A stretch of DNA of 64,000 nt from Aeromicrobium phoceense (lineage in GTDB: Bacteria; Actinomycetota; Actinomycetes; Propionibacteriales; Nocardioidaceae): positions 2,556,193 to 2,620,192 of the forward strand of contig NZ_JACEOG010000001.1 of assembly GCF_013868155.1 (NCBI RefSeq), given 5' to 3'. Every line of letters begins with the position of its first letter. The first letter of the stretch is position 1. The notes beneath the pieces are model-generated. The model ran no database searches, had not been told where the DNA came from, and worked only from the letters and a program-made list of their open reading frames with translations. The position numbers were made by a program, and so were the translations under genes. This document shows positions 27,929 through 37,238 of this stretch, piece after piece.

Positions 27929-28024
27929 TCTCGATACGCCGCTCGCTGCGCTCGCGAGCTACTCGATCACCGGTTCCTCGGTGATCGAGTAGCGGGGCGA
28001 GGAACGAGCCCGCGTATCGAGATC
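27927..28024. repeat. Two-arm inverted repeat (98 bp) filling the gap between two stop codons
   Basis: Arm A 27927-27971 begins GATCTCGATACGCC and ends TACTCGATCACC. After an 8-base spacer, arm B 27980-28024 begins GGTGATCGAGTAGC and ends CGTATCGAGATC. The arms are inverted relative to each other. The left end supplies GA of the DUF349 stop (27926-27928) and the right end supplies TC of the stop of the GIY-YIG gene (28023-28025). A second, nearly identical copy lies at 28366-28464. The folded RNA could also end transcripts from both sides. Confidence 0.85.
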
Positions 28025-28316
28025 ATGCGTCCCGGCGCCAATTTCGCTTCTTCGCCAGCCCGGGCAAGAGGTGGAGGTCGCCGCGCATGAGCGCCTCGCG
28101 CTTGGCTCGAGACCACCCCTGGATCTTCTTCTCCGCCGCGAACGCATCGACCACTGATGCGAACTCGTGGGACCACAGGAGCTCGACCGGGAGCCGGTGC
28201 CTCGTGTACTCCGCGCCCGTGCCGGTCTGGTGCTGGCGGAGGCGTCCAGCGAGGTGGCGTGTGCTGCCGACGTAATAGGAGCCGTCGGAGCACCGGAGGA
28301 TGTAGACGTGAGCCAT
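28023..28316 (-). CDS. GIY-YIG nuclease domain protein (UPF0213-type)
   Basis: A 97-residue protein that is a single GIY-YIG domain. VYILRCSDGSYYVGST is the GIY-YIG core in the YVG variant; RLRQHQTGTGAEYTR holds the conserved Arg and Tyr, and SVVDAFAAEKKIQGWSR the Glu of the active site. Single-domain members have no proven role. ATG at 28316 starts exactly at the domain. It is enclosed by two copies of the inverted repeat family, one on its stop codon and one 50 bases upstream of its start; the peptidyl-prolyl isomerase gene common here in relatives is absent. Confidence 0.8.
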   Translation of the reverse strand: MAHVYILRCSDGSYYVGSTRHLAGRLRQHQTGTGAEYTRHRLPVELLWSHEFASVVDAFAAEKKIQGWSRAKREALMRGDLHLLPGLAKKRNWRRDA

Positions 28317-28365
28317 CCGCTCAGCGTGGCGGAGATCTCTGGGTGAACCGCTCTCGTCCACAGGT

Positions 28366-28464
28366 GATCTCGATACGCCGCTCGCTGGCGCTCGCGAGCT
28401 ACTCGATCACCGGGCAGCCGGTGATCGAGTGCCGGCGAGCGAAGCGAGACGGTGTATCGAGATC
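28366..28464. repeat. Two-arm inverted repeat (99 bp), second intergenic copy
   Basis: Arm A 28366-28411 begins GATCTCGATACGCC, spacer 28412-28419, arm B 28420-28464 begins GGTGATCGAGTGCC and ends TGTATCGAGATC. Arm A differs from that of the copy at 27927 by one inserted base. It lies 22 bases from the relA stop codon and upstream of the GIY-YIG gene, so both a terminator and a promoter-proximal effect are possible. Confidence 0.85.
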
Positions 28465-28486
28465 ACGTGTCTCGACGCTGGAGGGC

Positions 28487-30808
28487 CTACTGGGTGACGC
28501 GGTAGGCGTCGAAGACGCCCTGGACGCCGCCGACGGCCTTCAGGACGGCGCCGAGGTGCTTGGCGTCGGCCATCTCGAAGGTGAAGCGGCTCTTGGCAAC
28601 GCGGTCGCGGCCGGTGCTGAGCGTGGCCGACAGGATGTTGACGTGCTGGTCGGAGATCACCTTGGTGATGTCGGACAGCAGGTGCGGACGGTCGAGGCCC
28701 TCGACCTGCATCGCCACGAGGAACGTGGTCTTGGCGTTGGCGACCCAGCGCACCTGCACGACCCGCTCGGTCTGGTGCGCGAGCTCGACGAAGTTGACGC
28801 AGTCGGTGCGGTGCACCGAGATGCCGGAGCCGCGCGTGACGAAGCCCTCGATCTTGTCACCAGGCACGGGCGTGCAGCAGCGCGCAAGCTTCACCATGAC
28901 GTCGCCCGAGACACCGACCACCTCGACACCGGCGTCGCCGCGAGCCGTGGACGGCCGGCTGGAGCGCAGCGGCATCGCCGTGGCCTCGGCGGCCTCCTCC
29001 TCGGCTCCCTCGCGACCACCGGCGAGGTCGATGACGCGGTCGACCACGCCCTGCGCGCCGACGTTGCTCTCCCCCACCGCGGCGTAGAGCGCGGAGATGT
29101 CGGCGTGGCCCATCTCCTTGGCCACCGTGTCGAGGTTCGCCTGCCGGAACAGGCGATGCATCGGCAGACCCTCCTTGCGCATCTGCTTCGCGATGAGGTC
29201 CTTGCCGTGGTCGATGGCCTCCTCGCGGCGCTCCTTCGTGAACCACTGCCGGATCTTGTTGCGCGCGCGGGGGCTCTTGACGAAGTCGAGCCAGTCGCGG
29301 CTCGGGGCCGCGGTGGGCGACTTCGACGTGAAGATCTCCACCACGTCGCCGCTCTCGAGCTCGGACTCCAGGGACACCAGGCGGCCGTTCACGCGGGCGC
29401 CGACGCACGCGTGACCGACCTCGGTGTGCACGCCGTAGGCGAAGTCGACCGGCGTGGCGTGGGCCGGCAGCTGGATCAGGTCACCGCGCGGCGTGTAGGC
29501 GTAGACGCCGGCGTTCTGCATCTCGAAGCGCAGCGAGTCCAGGAAGTCGCTGGAGTCCTCGGTCTCGGACTGCCAGTCGACCAGCTCGCGCAGCCACATC
29601 ATCTCGTTGCCGCCGGGCCCGTCCTTGCTGGCCTTCCCGCCCACGGCCGCGAGCGACTCGGCCTTGTACTTCCAGTGGGCCGCGACGCCGAACTCCGCGC
29701 GGCGGTGCATGGCGTACGTGCGCAGCTGCAGCTCCACGGGCTTGCCCTGCGGGCCGATCACCGTGGTGTGCAGCGACTGGTACATGTTGAACTTCGGGAC
29801 ACTGATGTAGTCCTTGAAGCGGCCCGGGATGGGGTTCCACCGGGCGTGCAGGACGCCCAGCACGGCGTAGCAGTCGGCGACGTCGTCCACCAGGATGCGC
29901 ACGCCGACGAGGTCGAAGATGTCGGAGAAGTCGCGGCCGCGCACGAGCATCTTCTGGTAGATCGAGAAGTAGTGCTTCGGTCGGCCGGTGACCTTCGCCT
30001 TGATCTTGGCGTGGCCGAGGTCGGAGTTCACGTCGCGGATGACGCGCTCCAGGAACGCCTCGCGCGACGGCGCGCGCTCGGCGACGAGCCGCACGATCTC
30101 GTCGTAGACCTTGGGGTGCAGGGTGGCGAACGCGAGGTCCTCCAGCTCCCACTTGATCGTGTTCATGCCCAGGCGATGGGCCAGGGGCGCGAAGATCTCG
30201 ATGGTCTCGCGGGCGATGCGCTCCTGCTTGTCCTGGCGCAGGTAGCGCAGGGTGCGCATGTTGTGCAGGCGGTCGGCCAGCTTGATGACGAGCACGCGGA
30301 TGTCGCGCGCCATCGCGACGACCATCTTACGGATCGTCTCGGACTGGGCGGAGTCGCCGTACTTGACCTTGTCGAGCTTGGTGACGCCGTCGACGAGGTG
30401 GACGACCTCGTCGCCGAAGTCCTTGCGCAGCTGCTCGATCGTGTAGGAGGTGTCCTCGACGGTGTCGTGCAGCAGGGCCGCGCACAGGGTGGGCGCCGTC
30501 ATGCCGAGCTCGGCGAGGATCGTGGCGACGGCCAGCGGGTGCGTGATGTACGGGTCGCCGCTCTTGCGCTTCTGGCCCTCGTGCATCGCCGCGGCGACCT
30601 CGTAGGCCTTCTCGATCGACGAGACGTCGCCCTTGGGATGGGTGTCGCGGTAGACCTTGATCAGCGGGTCGAGGACCGGGTTGCCACCGCCGGTGGACTT
30701 GCCGCCGATGCGGGCCAGCCGGCTGCGCACGCGCGCGGAGGTGCGTGCCGAGTCCGGGGTCCTGGTCTCGGCAGCCTTCGTCGATGGTCCATCGATGCGC
30801 TCAGCCAC
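28487..30808 (-). CDS. relA: Bifunctional (p)ppGpp synthetase/hydrolase RelA/SpoT
   Basis: A 773-residue Rel protein. The HD hydrolase domain has [14 protein letters not shown] and [13 protein letters not shown], both metal-binding positions intact, so hydrolysis is expected; the synthetase has [20 protein letters not shown] and [23 protein letters not shown] is near [28 protein letters not shown], followed by the helical/zinc-finger region (RCCTPVPGD) and an ACT domain at the end ([17 protein letters not shown]). It makes and degrades the stringent-response alarmone. ATG at 30808; apt and a 30-residue gene lie upstream on the same strand. Confidence 0.97.
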   Translation of the reverse strand: MAERIDGPSTKAAETRTPDSARTSARVRSRLARIGGKSTGGGNPVLDPLIKVYRDTHPKGDVSSIEKAYEVAAAMHEGQKRKSGDPYITHPLAVATILAELGMTAPTLCAALLHDTVEDTSYTIEQLRKDFGDEVVHLVDGVTKLDKVKYGDSAQSETIRKMVVAMARDIRVLVIKLADRLHNMRTLRYLRQDKQERIARETIEIFAPLAHRLGMNTIKWELEDLAFATLHPKVYDEIVRLVAERAPSREAFLERVIRDVNSDLGHAKIKAKVTGRPKHYFSIYQKMLVRGRDFSDIFDLVGVRILVDDVADCYAVLGVLHARWNPIPGRFKDYISVPKFNMYQSLHTTVIGPQGKPVELQLRTYAMHRRAEFGVAAHWKYKAESLAAVGGKASKDGPGGNEMMWLRELVDWQSETEDSSDFLDSLRFEMQNAGVYAYTPRGDLIQLPAHATPVDFAYGVHTEVGHACVGARVNGRLVSLESELESGDVVEIFTSKSPTAAPSRDWLDFVKSPRARNKIRQWFTKERREEAIDHGKDLIAKQMRKEGLPMHRLFRQANLDTVAKEMGHADISALYAAVGESNVGAQGVVDRVIDLAGGREGAEEEAAEATAMPLRSSRPSTARGDAGVEVVGVSGDVMVKLARCCTPVPGDKIEGFVTRGSGISVHRTDCVNFVELAHQTERVVQVRWVANAKTTFLVAMQVEGLDRPHLLSDITKVISDQHVNILSATLSTGRDRVAKSRFTFEMADAKHLGAVLKAVGGVQGVFDAYRVTQ

Positions 30809-30843
30809 GCGTGCCTCCTTCAGTCCATCCTACGGAGGGCGCT

Positions 30844-30936
30844 TCAGAGGGCGCCGGTGAACACCGAGGCCAGCACGCCCAGGACGAGCGCGGCAATGGC
30901 GATGATGGCGACGATGCGGACGGTGCGCTGGCTCAT
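30844..30936 (-). CDS. 30-residue single-pass membrane protein
   Basis: A tiny gene between apt and relA: MSQRTVRIVAIIAIAALVLG is followed by VLASVFTGAL and a stop. The start ATG shares ATGA with the apt stop at 30936-30938, so translation is probably coupled. The protein has a short basic N-terminus (Arg at 4 and 7), a membrane helix of about 20 residues and almost no tail, the layout of small membrane regulators. The gene starts within the operon and has normal codon use. I know of no named family. Confidence 0.65.
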   Translation of the reverse strand: MSQRTVRIVAIIAIAALVLGVLASVFTGAL

Positions 30937-31466
30937 CAGTACTCCAGGAGTGCGGTCAGGGGGACGTCGCCGAGCACGGCGCGACCCTCGAGGGCGGGCA
31001 GTTCGATGAGGACGAGGTTGCCGGCGACGACGGCGCCGGCGCGCTCGAACAGACGGCCGGCGGCGGCGAGCGTTCCCCCGGTGGCGAGGACGTCGTCCAC
31101 GACGAGCACGCGGGCGCCCTCGGGGACGGCGTCGGCGTGGATCTCGACGACGGCGTCGCCGTACTCGAGCGAGTAGGACTCCGAGAGGGTGCGCGCGGGC
31201 AGCTTGCCGGCCTTGCGGACGGGCACCAGGCCGATGCCCAGCGCCTCGGCGATCAGCGGCGCGAGCAGGAAGCCGCGCGCCTCGACGCCGGCCACGACGT
31301 CGAGCGGCCCGAAGGCCCTGGCCGCGTCGACCAGTGCGGAGACGGTGGCTGCCAGCCCCTGCGGATCGGAGAGCAGCGGCGTGATGTCGCGGAACGTGAC
31401 GCCGGCCTCGGGCCAGTCGTCGATGGCGCGGATGAGCCGCGCGGCGGCGTCCGGGAAGTCGCTCAT
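30936..31466 (-). CDS. apt: Adenine phosphoribosyltransferase
   Basis: A 176-residue purine-salvage enzyme making AMP from adenine and PRPP. FRDITPLLSDP is the N-terminal signature, VAGVEARGFLLAPLIAEAL precedes the hood, VRKAGKLPARTLSESYSLEYG is the adenine-specific loop, and RVLVVDDVLATGGTLAAA is the PRPP-binding motif. It overlaps the yajC stop and the small downstream gene by four bases each. In relatives secF precedes apt; here yajC does. Confidence 0.96.
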   Translation of the reverse strand: MSDFPDAAARLIRAIDDWPEAGVTFRDITPLLSDPQGLAATVSALVDAARAFGPLDVVAGVEARGFLLAPLIAEALGIGLVPVRKAGKLPARTLSESYSLEYGDAVVEIHADAVPEGARVLVVDDVLATGGTLAAAGRLFERAGAVVAGNLVLIELPALEGRAVLGDVPLTALLEY

Positions 31467-31750
31467 GCTTCGGGGTCGATCACGTCGGGCGCGACGACCT
31501 CGGCGACGGCCGCGCGCGCCACGGTGATGACCACGCCGGGCGCGATCTCCAGGCCGACGGTCTCGTCGTCGATCGTCGAGATGGTGCCGTGGATGCCGCT
31601 GCTGATCATCACGTGGGCACCGGGCTTCAGCGCCGACTGCATCTGGCGCAGCGCCGAGTACTGCTTCTGCCGTTCCCGCATGGGACGGATGATCAGCAGG
31701 AAGAAGACCAGGGCCAGCAGGATCAGGGGCAGGAAGTCAGCGAAGGTCAC
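31463..31750 (-). CDS. yajC: Preprotein translocase accessory subunit YajC
   Basis: A 95-residue protein with one membrane helix (LPLILLALVFFLLII), the conserved RPMRERQKQYSALRQMQSALKPGAHV and a small C-terminal domain GIHGTISTIDDETVGLEIAPGV. It joins SecDF in assisting Sec export. The GTG at 31750 is preferred, since upstream in-frame residues have no conserved features. Eleven bases follow the ruvB stop. Downstream, apt begins within four bases of its stop, so secD and secF, which normally come next, are absent here. Confidence 0.92.
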   Translation of the reverse strand: MTFADFLPLILLALVFFLLIIRPMRERQKQYSALRQMQSALKPGAHVMISSGIHGTISTIDDETVGLEIAPGVVITVARAAVAEVVAPDVIDPEA

Positions 31751-31760
31751 CGGATGGAGT

Positions 31761-32813
31761 CTAGTCGGCGGAGTCGAAGGGCAGCTGCCCGGCATCGACC
31801 CCGGCCGGGGGCGTCAGGCCGAGGTGTCGCCAGGCCGCCGGGGTGGCGATCCGCCCACGGGGCGTGCGGGCCAGGAAGCCCAGCCGCACCAGGAAGGGCT
31901 CGGCCAGCTCCTCCACCGTCTCGCGCTCCTCCGACACCGCGACCGCCAGCGTGGCGATGCCGACCGGTCCCCCGCCGAAGTTGCGGCACAGGGCGTCGAG
32001 CACCGCGCGGTCGAGCCGGTCGAGGCCGAGGTCGTCGACCTCGTACAGGTCGAGGGCGGCCTGCGCGATCGCGTGGTCGACGGCGCCGTCGGCGCGGACC
32101 TCCGCGTAGTCGCGGACGCGCCGCAGCAGGCGGTTGGCGATGCGTGGGGTGCCGCGGGACCGGGAGCCGATCTCCGCGGACGCCTCGGCGCTGACCTGCA
32201 GGTCGAGCAGATCGGCGGAGCGCCGCACGATGCGGTCGAGGTCGGACGGCTCGTAGTAGTCGAGCTGGGCCGTGAAGCCGAACCGGTCGCGCAGCGGGCC
32301 GGGCAGCAGACCGGCGCGGGTGGTGGCGCCGACGACGGTGAACGGCGGGATCTGCAGCGGGATGGCGGTGGCGCCCGGACCCTTGCCGACGACGACGTCG
32401 ACCCGGAAGTCCTCCATCGCCATGTAGAGCAGCTCCTCGGCGGGCCGCGACATCCGGTGGATCTCGTCGATGAAGAGCACGTCGCCCTCGTTGACGCCGG
32501 AGAGGATCGCCGCGAGGTCGCCCGCGTGCTGGATCGCCGGGCCGCTGGTGAGGCGCAGCGGTGCCGCGAGCTGGTTCGCGATGATCATCGCGATCGTGGT
32601 CTTGCCCAGTCCGGGCGGGCCCGACAGCAGGACGTGGTCGGGGGTGCGTTCGCGCGCCACTGCGGCATCGAGCACGAGTGCAAGCTGCTCACGGACCCGC
32701 TCCTGACCGACCAGCTCGTCGAGGGTGCGCGGCCTCAGGGCCTGCTCGAACGCGCTCTCCTGCGGCGACGCGGCCTCGGCCACGATCGACTCGAAGTCGT
32801 CGTACTCGTCCAT
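31761..32813 (-). CDS. ruvB: Holliday junction branch-migration helicase RuvB
   Basis: A 350-residue AAA+ motor. [18 protein letters not shown] is the N-terminal part, [19 protein letters not shown] the Walker [18 protein letters not shown] the Walker B, and [19 protein letters not shown] sensor 1 with the Arg finger region; the C-terminal winged helix ends with [23 protein letters not shown] at 32813 has GAGG nine bases upstream; a GTG at 32819 that overlaps the ruvA stop is the alternative. It forms the usual ruvC-ruvA-ruvB operon. Confidence 0.96.
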   Translation of the reverse strand: MDEYDDFESIVAEAASPQESAFEQALRPRTLDELVGQERVREQLALVLDAAVARERTPDHVLLSGPPGLGKTTIAMIIANQLAAPLRLTSGPAIQHAGDLAAILSGVNEGDVLFIDEIHRMSRPAEELLYMAMEDFRVDVVVGKGPGATAIPLQIPPFTVVGATTRAGLLPGPLRDRFGFTAQLDYYEPSDLDRIVRRSADLLDLQVSAEASAEIGSRSRGTPRIANRLLRRVRDYAEVRADGAVDHAIAQAALDLYEVDDLGLDRLDRAVLDALCRNFGGGPVGIATLAVAVSEERETVEELAEPFLVRLGFLARTPRGRIATPAAWRHLGLTPPAGVDAGQLPFDSAD

Positions 32814-32815
32814 GC

Positions 32816-33406
32816 TCACCGGCCTCGGTCCATCGATCGCAGGGCGTCGCGCAGGATCGCCGAGATGTCGGGGTCGGGACCCACCCCGTCGGCCACCCGG
32901 TCGATCGCGGCGTCCGCGTCCTTGGCCGACCAGCCCAGCCCGACGAGCGCCTCGTGCACCTGGTCGCGCCACGCGGGACCGGCCGTCGAGACGGCGGACG
33001 AGGCGACGGCGCCGACCCGGTCCTTCAGCTCCACCACGATCCGCTCGGCTCCCTTGCGGCCGATCCCGGGCACCTTCGTGAGGGTCGCGTGGTCCGACGA
33101 GGCGATCGCGGTGCGCAGCCGCTCGGGCGGGAGCACCGCGAGCATCGCCTGGGCGACCTTCGGACCCACGCCGCTGGCGGTCTGCACGAGCTCGAACATG
33201 TCGCGCTCCTCGGCGTTCGCGAAGCCGTAGAGCGTCATCGAGTCCTCGCGCACGACCATCGAGGTCCACAGCGTGGCCTCCTGGCCCAGGCGCAGGTCGG
33301 CGATCGTGGAGGGCGTGCACATCACGTGGTAGCCGACGCCTTGCAGGTCGAGGACGGCGGAGTTGAGCGAGACCGCGGCGACGGCGCCGCGCACGTGGGC
33401 GATCAT
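32816..33406 (-). CDS. ruvA: Holliday junction-binding protein RuvA
   Basis: A 196-residue protein. The N-terminal OB-fold has [28 protein letters not shown], followed by [32 protein letters not shown] with the first helix-hairpin-helix, and [19 protein letters not shown] with the second; a C-terminal domain that contacts RuvB ends the protein. ATG at 33406 overlaps the ruvC stop by four bases. Confidence 0.96.
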   Translation of the reverse strand: MIAHVRGAVAAVSLNSAVLDLQGVGYHVMCTPSTIADLRLGQEATLWTSMVVREDSMTLYGFANAEERDMFELVQTASGVGPKVAQAMLAVLPPERLRTAIASSDHATLTKVPGIGRKGAERIVVELKDRVGAVASSAVSTAGPAWRDQVHEALVGLGWSAKDADAAIDRVADGVGPDPDISAILRDALRSMDRGR

Positions 33407-33933
33407 CGGGCCGCTCCGGCGGCAGCGACGGCGGCGGCGAGTCGGTTCTGGGCGGCGCCCCGCCAGATGTGGCAGATCGCGAGGGCGAGGGCGTCGGCGG
33501 CGTCCGCGGGCTTCGGCGGCGCGTCGAGGCGCAGCAGCCGGGTGACCATCGCCGCGACCTGCGCCTTGTCGGCGCGGCCGCTGCCGGTGACGGCGGCCTT
33601 GACCTCCGACGGCGTGTGGAGCTGGACGGGGATCCCGTGGCGCGCGGCCACGAGCATCGCGATCCCGCTGGCCTGGGCGGTGCCCATCACGGTGCGCACG
33701 TTGTGCTGGCTGAACACCCGCTCGACTGCGACCACGTCGGGTCGCTGCCGCACGACGATCTCGTCGAGGGCGCGCTCGAGTCGCAGCAGCCGCTTCGCGA
33801 GGTCGAGGTCGCTCGGGGTGCGGACGACGCCGACGTCGACCAGGTCCAGCGGTCGGCCCACGAACCCCTCGACGATGCCGACGCCGCACCGGGTCAGGCC
33901 GGGGTCGACGCCCAGGACGCGAAGGGAACGCAT
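33403..33933 (-). CDS. ruvC: Crossover junction endonuclease RuvC
   Basis: A 176-residue resolvase of the RNase H fold. [16 protein letters not shown] carries the first catalytic Asp, [11 protein letters not shown] the Glu, and [14 protein letters not shown] the C-terminal Asp pair. It cuts Holliday junctions for RuvAB. ATG at 33933 is preferred; an in-frame GTG nine bases upstream is possible. First gene of ruvC-ruvA-ruvB; a 69-base gap separates it from the upstream small membrane protein gene. Confidence 0.96.
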   Translation of the reverse strand: MRSLRVLGVDPGLTRCGVGIVEGFVGRPLDLVDVGVVRTPSDLDLAKRLLRLERALDEIVVRQRPDVVAVERVFSQHNVRTVMGTAQASGIAMLVAARHGIPVQLHTPSEVKAAVTGSGRADKAQVAAMVTRLLRLDAPPKPADAADALALAICHIWRGAAQNRLAAAVAAAGAAR

Positions 33934-34002
33934 GTTCGACACTCTAGGCGGTGGCGGCGACGCGTCCGTGGAGGCACGCCGCCCAGTTCGTCGGATCGGC
34001 GG

Positions 34003-34395
34003 TCAGCCCGTGAGCTTCCCGTCGGGCGTGCGGGAGATCTCGTCGGCGAGCTCGGCGGCGACGCGGCGGGCGTTCACGCGTCCGGCGACGAGGGTGCGGT
34101 GCAGCGGCAGGTCGGAGCCGTCGCGGCGCAGCTCCACCGGGTAGCGCGCGAGCAGCAGCCAGTCCGCGGCCAGCAGCACCGGGACGAACGCCAGGGCCCA
34201 CGCCCGGTCGCTCTTGACGAGCACCGGGGCCAGCACCGCGAGCAGGATCAGCCCCACCACGACGAGCAGCGGCGCGAAGCCGCCCGCCGCCGGGGCGCCG
34301 CCGACGACGAGGTCCCCCTCGGAGCCGCGCAGCGCAGGGCGACCGACGCGGACGCTCCAGCCGACTCCGCCGGGAGTGCGCACGCGTCGGTCCAT
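34003..34395 (-). CDS. Small membrane protein of unknown function
   Basis: A 130-residue protein with two adjacent membrane segments (FAPLLVVVGLILLAVLAPVLV and ALAFVPVLLAADWLLLARYPV), short N-terminal and C-terminal soluble parts, and no motif that I recognise. The last part, RVNARRVAAELADEISRTPDG, is a charged helix. ATG at 34395 is used; an ATG two codons upstream is possible. It lies between yebC and ruvC on the same strand and could be a part of that operon. Confidence 0.7.
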   Translation of the reverse strand: MDRRVRTPGGVGWSVRVGRPALRGSEGDLVVGGAPAAGGFAPLLVVVGLILLAVLAPVLVKSDRAWALAFVPVLLAADWLLLARYPVELRRDGSDLPLHRTLVAGRVNARRVAAELADEISRTPDGKLTG

Positions 34396-34419
34396 GGCCA
34401 CATCATGGCCGAGGCCGGC

Positions 34420-35178
34420 TCAGAGGTCGGCCATGACCTCGTCGGGCGCGTCGAAGTTGGCGAACACGTTCTGCACGTCGTCGCTGTCCTCGAGGGCGTC
34501 GATGAGCCGGACGACCTTCGCGGCACCCTCGGCGTCGACCTCGACGTGCACGCTGGGCACGAACGAGGCGTCGGCCGAGTCGTAGTCCAGGCCCGCCTCC
34601 TGCAGCGCGGTGCGGACGGCGACGAGGTCGCCCGGCTCGCACAGCACCTCGAAGCTGCCGTCGTGGTCGTTGACCTCCTCGGCACCCGCGTCGAGCACGG
34701 CCATCAGCACGTCGTCCTCGTTCGTCGGGCCGCCCTCCTGCTCGGCGGGGACGATGATGATGCCCTTGCGGCTGAACATGTAGGACACCGAGCCCGGGTC
34801 GGCCATCGTGCCGCCGTTGCGGGTCATCGCGGTGCGGACCTCCATCGCGGCGCGGTTCTTGTTGTCGGTGAGGCACTCGATGAGGAACGCGACACCGTTC
34901 GGGCCGTAGCCCTCGTACATGATCGTGGTGTAGTCGACTCCCCCGCCGTCGGCGCCACCGCCGCGCTTGACCGCGCGGTCGATGTTGTCGTTGGGGACCG
35001 ACTGCTTCTTCGCCTTCTGGATCGCGTCGTAGAGCGTGGGGTTGCCCTCGGGGTCAGGGCCACCCGTGCGCGCCGCGACCTCGATGTTCTTGATCAGCTT
35101 GGCGAACAGCTTGCCGCGCTTGGCATCGATCGCGGCCTTCTTGTGCTTGGTGGTTGCCCATTTGGAGTGGCCCGACAT
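34420..35178 (-). CDS. YebC/PmpR family regulatory or translation-associated protein
   Basis: A 252-residue protein. [28 protein letters not shown] is the near-invariant N-terminus, and [41 protein letters not shown] the conserved middle. Members are described as DNA-binding regulators and, more recently, as factors easing ribosome stalling at prolines. It follows pdxT by 20 bases, the ordinary actinobacterial order of pdxT, yebC and ruvC. Confidence 0.95.
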   Translation of the reverse strand: MSGHSKWATTKHKKAAIDAKRGKLFAKLIKNIEVAARTGGPDPEGNPTLYDAIQKAKKQSVPNDNIDRAVKRGGGADGGGVDYTTIMYEGYGPNGVAFLIECLTDNKNRAAMEVRTAMTRNGGTMADPGSVSYMFSRKGIIIVPAEQEGGPTNEDDVLMAVLDAGAEEVNDHDGSFEVLCEPGDLVAVRTALQEAGLDYDSADASFVPSVHVEVDAEGAAKVVRLIDALEDSDDVQNVFANFDAPDEVMADL

Positions 35179-35197
35179 GACGTTCCTTTGCGTAGTC

Positions 35198-35791
35198 CTA
35201 GCTCTGCTTCACGAGGTCAACGAAGAGTCCGTGCACACGGTCGTCGTCCCCGACCTCGGGGTGGAAGGACGTCGCCATGAGCGGCCCCTGCCGCACCGCG
35301 ACGATTCTACCGGCGGCCTCCCCCGAGGGGACCTCGGCAAGCACCTCGACCCCGGGGCCGATCTCCTCCACCCACGGCGCGCGGATGAAGACCGCGTGCA
35401 CCGAGCGGTCCACGCCCTCCAGGTCGAGGTCGACCTCGAACGAGTCGACCTGGCGGCCGAAGGCGTTGCGACGGACCGTGACGTCCAGGCCGCCGATCGT
35501 CTCCTGGCCGGGCGCCCCGTCGCGGATCCGGTCGGCCAGCATGATCATCCCGGCACACGTCCCGAAGGTCGGCATGCCCTCCTTCACGCGCTGGCGCAGC
35601 GGCTCGAGCAGCTCGAAGGTGCGGGCCAGCTTGTACATCGTGGTCGACTCGCCGCCGGGCACGATGAGCCCGTCGCACCGCGCCAGCTCGGCCGGGCGAC
35701 GGACGGTGAACGCCTCGACACCGAGTCGCTCGAGGGCCGCAAGGTGCTCGCGCACGTCGCCCTGGAGCGCGAAGACGCCGATCGAAGTCAC
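35198..35791 (-). CDS. pdxT: Pyridoxal 5'-phosphate synthase glutaminase subunit
   Basis: A 197-residue class I glutamine amidotransferase. [17 protein letters not shown] is the N-terminus, [12 protein letters not shown] the glycine-rich loop, [11 protein letters not shown] the nucleophile Cys, and SFHPEVGDD the His-Glu pair. It feeds ammonia to PdxS. In relatives pdxT sits next to pdxS; here the genes are 6.2 kb apart, separated by the SipW-type cluster, and pdxT starts only 25 bases after its last gene, so it may be read from that operon. Confidence 0.96.
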   Translation of the reverse strand: MTSIGVFALQGDVREHLAALERLGVEAFTVRRPAELARCDGLIVPGGESTTMYKLARTFELLEPLRQRVKEGMPTFGTCAGMIMLADRIRDGAPGQETIGGLDVTVRRNAFGRQVDSFEVDLDLEGVDRSVHAVFIRAPWVEEIGPGVEVLAEVPSGEAAGRIVAVRQGPLMATSFHPEVGDDDRVHGLFVDLVKQS

Positions 35792-35816
35792 CCCGAGAGT
35801 CTAGTGCGCGGCGCCA

Positions 35817-37238
35817 TCAGTTGATCGTGAACCGGATCGTCCGCTCGGTGATCACCCTGCTCGACGAGTTGTCGTAGACCCTCAGGTAGAGGGTGTACGT
35901 GCCGGCCTCGGCGAACGGCGATGTCCCCAGGTTCGTCAGCGGGACGCGCCAGGTGACCGGACTCGCCGTCGAGGTGGGCAGCGTGGGGGTGACGTCCGCC
36001 TGGTGCCACGTTCCGCACCCGCTGAACACCGGCCAGCCGAAGGTGGTGTCCCAGCACCGGGTGAGCAGGAAGTTGACGCGCTGGAGCCGGTACTCCACGC
36101 GGTAGATCCCGTCGCTGTCCGCGGCCGTTCCGCACGGCGACCGGCGGCCGCACTGCGCCAAGGTGGTGGACTGGGCCGCCGAGGGCGAGGCGAAGGTCGT
36201 GGAGTCCTGCGGTGTCGTGAACGTGATCGCGGGCGGCAGGTTGACGCTTCCGCACTGCAGGTCCGTGGTCCCGGTGAGCGAGACGTTCGCGGTGCGCGTG
36301 GCGTTGGAGAGCCACGGGGACGTCGCCGTGCCCTTGAGCTCGGAGCGGCCCGTGAGCTCGTAGTTGCCGGGGGCCAACGAGGAGCCGCCGATGTCGGCGC
36401 GCCTGATCTGGGTGGTCACGACGCTGTCCGGCACGCCGGTCGGCGAGACCCGTCGGAAGGGTGTGGCAGGAAGCTGTCCGCCGGCCGGCGCCACGTACCA
36501 AATCTGGTTGTAGCGCTGCGACGCCACGAGTGTGCGCAGCGTGATCGAGGTGCCACCCGCGTCGTTCGTGCACACGGGAGAGCCCCAGTCGAAGATGCGC
36601 ACCTGGTGGGAGTGGATCTGCCCGGCCTCGAACGTGGAGCCGTCGGTGAAGTAGGCCTCGGTCCGGGGAATCGGCACGAGACCGGCCATCGCGATGCCGA
36701 CGGCCGCCACCCCGGCTGCACCGGTGCCCATCGCGGACCGGGTCTCCCGCCCGGCGCGCTGCCACAGCCGGACCGCCAGCAGCGCCACGATGATCCCGGC
36801 CGCGAAGAGCGCCCACGGTGTCGCCATCGCGTTGGCCACGTACCCGAGGTACGGGACGTCGAGGAACACGCGGTCGACCTCGGTGGCCAGGTACGGCTGA
36901 CTGTCGGGCTGCGCGTTGGCGTCGCCGCGGAGGGTGAAGCTGATCTGCTCGCCGGCCTTCTCGACCTCGACGACCCGGTGCGTCACGCGAACGCCGCTGG
37001 CGCTCTCGACGGAGATCACGTCCCCGACGGCCACGTCGCCGGCATCGACCGTCTTGGCCAGGCCGAGCGCGCCCGCGTGGATCGCGGGCTCCATCGAGCT
37101 CGAACGGAAGATGAGCGGCTGGACGCCGGCGACCACGGTGGCGAGTCCGAGGACGAGCGACATCGCGCCCAGGAATGCCGTCACCCACAGCAGGACGTTG
37201 CCGCCGGTGCGCAGCACACGAAGCAGCCGCTGCCTCAT
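35817..37238 (-). CDS. SipW-type signal peptidase fused to a putative exported substrate domain
   Basis: A 473-residue protein in two parts. Residues 1-165 are an S26B signal peptidase with two membrane helices: Ser48 in SSSMEPAI, His87 in RVTHRVV and Asp106 in RGDANAQ, the Ser-His-Asp layout of B. subtilis SipW, not Ser-Lys. Near residue 170 a second hydrophobic segment begins (MGTGAAGVAAVGIAMAGLVP), ending in the export motif TEAYFTDGSTFEAGQI of the kind the neighbouring substrates have. The remaining 270 residues are extracellular, beta-rich and Cys-containing, with Ig-like repeats near the end (TYTLYLRVYDNSS). ATG at 37238 overlaps the upstream stop (ATGA). Confidence 0.8.
   Translation of the reverse strand: MRQRLLRVLRTGGNVLLWVTAFLGAMSLVLGLATVVAGVQPLIFRSSSMEPAIHAGALGLAKTVDAGDVAVGDVISVESASGVRVTHRVVEVEKAGEQISFTLRGDANAQPDSQPYLATEVDRVFLDVPYLGYVANAMATPWALFAAGIIVALLAVRLWQRAGRETRSAMGTGAAGVAAVGIAMAGLVPIPRTEAYFTDGSTFEAGQIHSHQVRIFDWGSPVCTNDAGGTSITLRTLVASQRYNQIWYVAPAGGQLPATPFRRVSPTGVPDSVVTTQIRRADIGGSSLAPGNYELTGRSELKGTATSPWLSNATRTANVSLTGTTDLQCGSVNLPPAITFTTPQDSTTFASPSAAQSTTLAQCGRRSPCGTAADSDGIYRVEYRLQRVNFLLTRCWDTTFGWPVFSGCGTWHQADVTPTLPTSTASPVTWRVPLTNLGTSPFAEAGTYTLYLRVYDNSSSRVITERTIRFTIN

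Noticed and set aside
20668..28464. CRISPR array
   Set aside because: The repeats at 20.7, 25.9, 27.9 and 28.4 kb are long, inverted, few and far apart; there are no regular spacers and no cas genes.
28157..31009. A 950-codon open frame on the plus strand opposite relA
   Set aside because: Antisense to an unmistakable RelA/SpoT gene and the GIY-YIG gene; no protein-family pattern of its own.
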